DNA from: Salvator merianae
Lineage: Eukaryota; Chordata; Lepidosauria; Squamata; Teiidae
NCBI GenBank assembly: GCA_003586115.2
Contig: QVOM02000042.1
Span: 32,206,855 to 32,270,854, forward strand
Length of the DNA: 64,000 bases
Reading direction: 5' to 3'
Positions 60,598-64,000 of this stretch are shown piece by piece. Made by a program: the position numbers and the translations under genes. Each line of letters begins with the position of its first letter. Positions within the stretch are counted from its first letter, which is position 1. Under the pieces are notes generated by a model. The model was given only the letters and a program-made list of their open reading frames with translations. It did no database searches and was not told the origin of the DNA.

Positions 60598-61757
60598 AAG
60601 TTTGCTTTGGATGAGCAAAGGACCGTTTTCACTTGCACTACGACCACTTTTTTCCTGCTTCATGGTTCCAATCTACAGGCCATCACAATAAATATAAACT
60701 GGTTATAAAACCCATTTAAATGTGCAACAACTCACACATTAGGAGCTCTATAGTAGCAATCCAGTCAATGTGGTATGCTGACACTAGAAATTGTCTCACT
60801 AGGGATATTGAATCCAACAGAAAACTTATTACTGAATCCCATAGAGAGAATTTGACTTTTTACAAGAAACATCAAATCTAAGGTGTTCTAGTTCTGGTAA
60901 ACTGTAATCAGTTCAGAAGTTCTTGCTGGCTTGGAATGAACTGGATTTGGAAACTGAGTCTATGCAGTGAAATATTCATAAGATATCAAGAGGACAATTG
61001 TCTGAGTTTGCTGGTGCTGAAGCACATTTAACATATTGGAATGAAGACTTTCCAAAACTGAATCTACTTGCTTTTCTGGTTGGCCAATTTCTGTATTCCT
61101 GTGGGAGGGAAGTATTATTCAGACAAGAGGAAGACAATTTTTATGATCTACCAGCTGGGCATCTTTGCTTTAGTTAATACTGTATTTTCCTCTAACTTTA
61201 CCTCATATAAAGAAAAACAATATTATTCTCACAGCCCCAATCCCTTTCACTTATTCAATAGGCCGATAATGACACAATAGATTGGCTCACTAAAAAATGG
61301 CTGGCTTGCACCCAAAGATGAAACTGTTTATCTGGTGGCACAAGTATTTATAGGATTGCTTCGAAAAGTTGTAATTTTGAAGTGATTCAAATATAACTTT
61401 AAGATATGGAAAGAACTAATGAAGACTAATGCTCCTTACCAAGCTATTGCCTTATAGAGACATAGAAGTGTCTTTATAAAACCCATAAGCCATCTACCTA
61501 AATTATGAAAATGTTAAAATATATGATGTAGAAAATGTGATGCCAATAAAACAGGTAGGGATATTTTACTGAAAAAAGAAATAGGTAACAAACAGTAAAA
61601 TGTAATATCCTGTAGTTTTATTGTTCAGTCTGAAGAGTATCAAGTCGAAAGTATTTATATCAGACCTAGAGGATGAGAACCATGCAGTTATACTTCCATA
61701 GAAAATACACTTCTGGGCAGCATACATAGTTATACCCACACTTTGGGAAAAGTCAAA
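60598..61757. other. Non-coding stretch, nothing recognised
   Basis: No supported gene. Confidence 0.35.
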
Positions 61758-62080
61758 AGACCTTTCTGCACTTACTTGCAGAACAGTCCAGTGTGGCATC
61801 TAATCCTCTTCAGACCCTTCTCTTCTGCACACTAACTTAGAAGAAGAGGCTCTGCCTCTTACCTGGGCTGCTCCATACACATTGTGATGGAATGTGTCCC
61901 AGTCTAGGCAGCCAAAATGGCAAAGTGGCTCCAGAGATCACACAATCACAGGAGTCATTGTGAGGTGCTGCACCAGGACAGACTTCCAAATGTGGAAGGC
62001 TTATCCCAGTACTTCAGAGCCATTCCTGGGCTGGTCCTGCCAGATTGGTCCAGTAAGGTAAGTGCAGCAAGTGTGGATCC
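61758..62080. mobile_element. MITE of the tgcacttac family
   Basis: Left end agacctttctgcacttacttgc and core cagtctaggcagccaaaatggc at about 61902. The right end aggtaagtgcagcaagtgtgg is partly duplicated or decayed. Confidence 0.65.
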
Positions 62081-62257
62081 AATCAAAGTATGCAGATTTA
62101 ACTCTATATGGACTGTGGTGAAAGAGTCTCCCTGGCTTGGAACAAGATTTTGCCCACATTGTGTCAGAAAGACCTACAGAACATTATTGCACCACATTCC
62201 AACATATGTAATCTCTTGAGTGACATAAAAGCAAAACCTCTAATTTTGATACAAATA

Positions 62258-62455
62258 TAAGAACATAAGAAGTATCTTTTTGGATTGGACTAAAGCAACC
62301 TGTTCTTACAACTGCTACCAGAAGTCCAGAAAAAGGACACAAGCATGACAACACTTTCCTTCCTCATGGTTGGTCTCTGGATGTATCCTACCAACAATAC
62401 TGAACTTGATTGCATGGCCATCAACAGTAGTAGCCATTGATATCCTCACATACCA
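62258..62455 (-). repeat. Possible CR1-type 3' end, diverged
   Basis: Begins with aagaacataagaag as in 11750-11765; the rest (ttggattggactaaagcaacctgttcttac) matches only weakly. Confidence 0.35.
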
Positions 62456-62696
62456 TGAATATGCCCAAATATGAAACTCCTCTTAAAATGAATGCTATGA
62501 ATTCCATTGAAAGTGTCAACCCATTAAAAAAGTTATCAAAAATACTTAAGGGGAGTGTCATGGGTGGATACTTAAGAATACCTGAGAGCATAGTATCACA
62601 GATGGAAATTAGTATTCAAACTTGTGTAAATTCTTAGCAATCAAAAGCAAATCTGAAGTTATTCTTCTCATGTTCATGAAATTAATATGTTCAAAG

Positions 62697-63491
62697 TAGG
62701 GATGTGCACGAAAGGAATTTTCTCTGTTCGTTTCGCAATGCATCGAAGCTTCGTTGCTTCGTTTTCGCATGAAAACGGAAGTCGCGAAAATGGCGATTTT
62801 CGTTTTCGCAGCGAAAATTTTCACGAAAAAACCGGAAGTGCAAAATCAATGAAATAAGTAGCGAAAAACAAATGCCGCATATCCCCCTGCCCTGTCCTCG
62901 CCTACGAGGTGGGCAGGCTTAGTCAGCGACGCGCGAAGCAATTGCCTTCAGCTCAGCGCGTAATTTAGAAGACTGGCGGCAGCCGCAGGATGAAATAACT
63001 CCCTACTTCCGAGCAGCAGCGAAATGACGCCTTGTCTTGCCCTCCCTCCCTACTTCCGAGCAGCAGCAAAATGATGCCTTGTCTTGCCCTCCATTTCAAA
63101 AAGCAGAACTATATACCACCATCAAAGACGTTTTATTAACTCCTAGCCATCTGAGTTTCTCATCCTCATGCGGTGCGATCGCTGCGAGGCAGGCAAAGAG
63201 TTAAAAAAAACCGTCTTTCCTAATGTGATGCATTACAATTTCCACCTCTAGAGGCAGAGACTTGATACTACGAAGCTACCGAGCTTCGTTGCATCGCAGT
63301 TTTTGCAGCGAAAAGAGACGAAAATAGCCATTCGCGGTGAGTGGTGAAGGTCACGAAAATTGACGAAAATCGCCGCAACTTTCGCTATTCGCTTTCGCAA
63401 TAGAGAGGGCACTTCACATTCAATGCAAATGTCGCGAAGCAACGAAATTCGTACGAAATTTCTTTGCTTCGAAATTCCGTGCACATCCCTA
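62697..63491. mobile_element. Non-autonomous hAT element, 795 bp, internally deleted relative of the 1-6115 element
   Basis: Left end tagggatgtgcacgaa, right end ccgtgcacatcccta, inverted. Exact 8-bp target duplication gttcaaag at 62689-62696 and 63492-63499. The right 600 bp are homologous to 5565-6115. A tandem duplication of about 48 bp (cctacttccgagcagcagc...gccttgtcttgccctcc) lies at about 63001-63093. Subterminal cgaaaa/ttttcg words are numerous. It has no coding capacity and must be mobilised in trans. Confidence 0.93.
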
Positions 63492-63499
63492 GTTCAAAG

Positions 63500-63706
63500 C
63501 TAAAGTAAAAAAGAAGCAACTAAAATATTTTAAACTTCACAGTATAGAAGAAGGTGTTATTCTCATATTTTAGTTAACAGATGAAGGTGTTACTGTTATA
63601 TTTCAGCAAACTAGGGTCCCAGGGTAGCAAATCTCCATTACTCCACCCACAGAGGCATTTTGGTTGGGGAATTGCTAGCACCCTAGGGGCTCAATTAATG
63701 TATCTT
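63500..63706. other. Short non-coding flank
   Basis: Nothing recognised. Confidence 0.35.
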
Positions 63707-63775
63707 AGGTTCTTCCCACACTGAGCCTTATTCTGGGATATATCCCAGAAGAGAGACCTTCCATCTGCTTGTTTA
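63707..63775. mobile_element. Left half of palindromic MITE (18840 type)
   Basis: aggttcttcccacactgagcc followed by ttattctgggatatatccca matches the left arm of 18840-19021. The remainder toward the window end is unassigned. Confidence 0.5.
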
Positions 63776-64000
63776 TATGGACTGTAGCAGGCAACTTTTC
63801 TGTCCTTGCATAAGACACAACTCTCAAGTCATTACTTTCCATACTGACATGGTTCCATTACCACACCACAGCTCATGGAAATGGGCCACAGCAACTCAGA
63901 GGCTACCACACATGCACACAGAAGATAAGGTTGTCCTCTTGTGCACAGGCTCAGATGATGCAGGACATGGTCTTGCCTGGCAGTGAAGCAGGCAAACATT

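Overview
The window looks like squamate-reptile (lizard or snake) nuclear DNA from deep inside a large gene. Three things point there: CR1-type and L2-type non-LTR fragments, a lizard-like L1 ORF2 tail, and BovB/Sauria-SINE-like sequence. It is AT-rich, almost gene-free and dominated by transposable elements. I found no bacterial genes, CRISPR arrays or intact RNA genes.

Layout. Positions 1-6115 are the right-hand part of a hAT DNA transposon whose left end lies outside the window. It carries an intact hAT transposase (plus strand, N-terminus cut by the window edge). Facing it is a six-exon Myb/SANT-domain gene (minus strand) whose exons join into one open frame of about 315 codons. Internally deleted or related relatives with 8-bp target duplications lie at 62697-63491 and 38912-39265. 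The only host exon recognised is 11145-11338, plus strand. It encodes part of the discoidin (F5/8C) domain of a contactin-associated protein, probably CNTNAP5, so most of the window is probably intron.

From 11.7 to 47 kb the sequence is a patchwork: CR1-like 3' ends, L1 and L2 fragments, short inverted-repeat elements (MITEs; one family recurs more than ten times), a U6 snRNA retropseudogene and a 5S-rRNA-derived copy. A minus-strand solo LTR sits at 47372-48671.

The most unusual object is a young LTR element at 51583-59722. It has two 1.22-kb LTRs differing by about eight substitutions, a 4-bp target duplication, a primer-binding-site-like sequence and a polypurine tract. Its first long frame encodes a Gag-like protein with a long coiled coil and a major-homology-region-like motif. 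A single TGA then separates it from a second long open region in the SAME frame. That is the layout of stop-readthrough gag-pol, but the second region shows no recognisable reverse transcriptase, RNase H or integrase. The element therefore appears non-autonomous for reverse transcription while keeping about 1,240 codons of almost uninterrupted coding capacity of unknown function.
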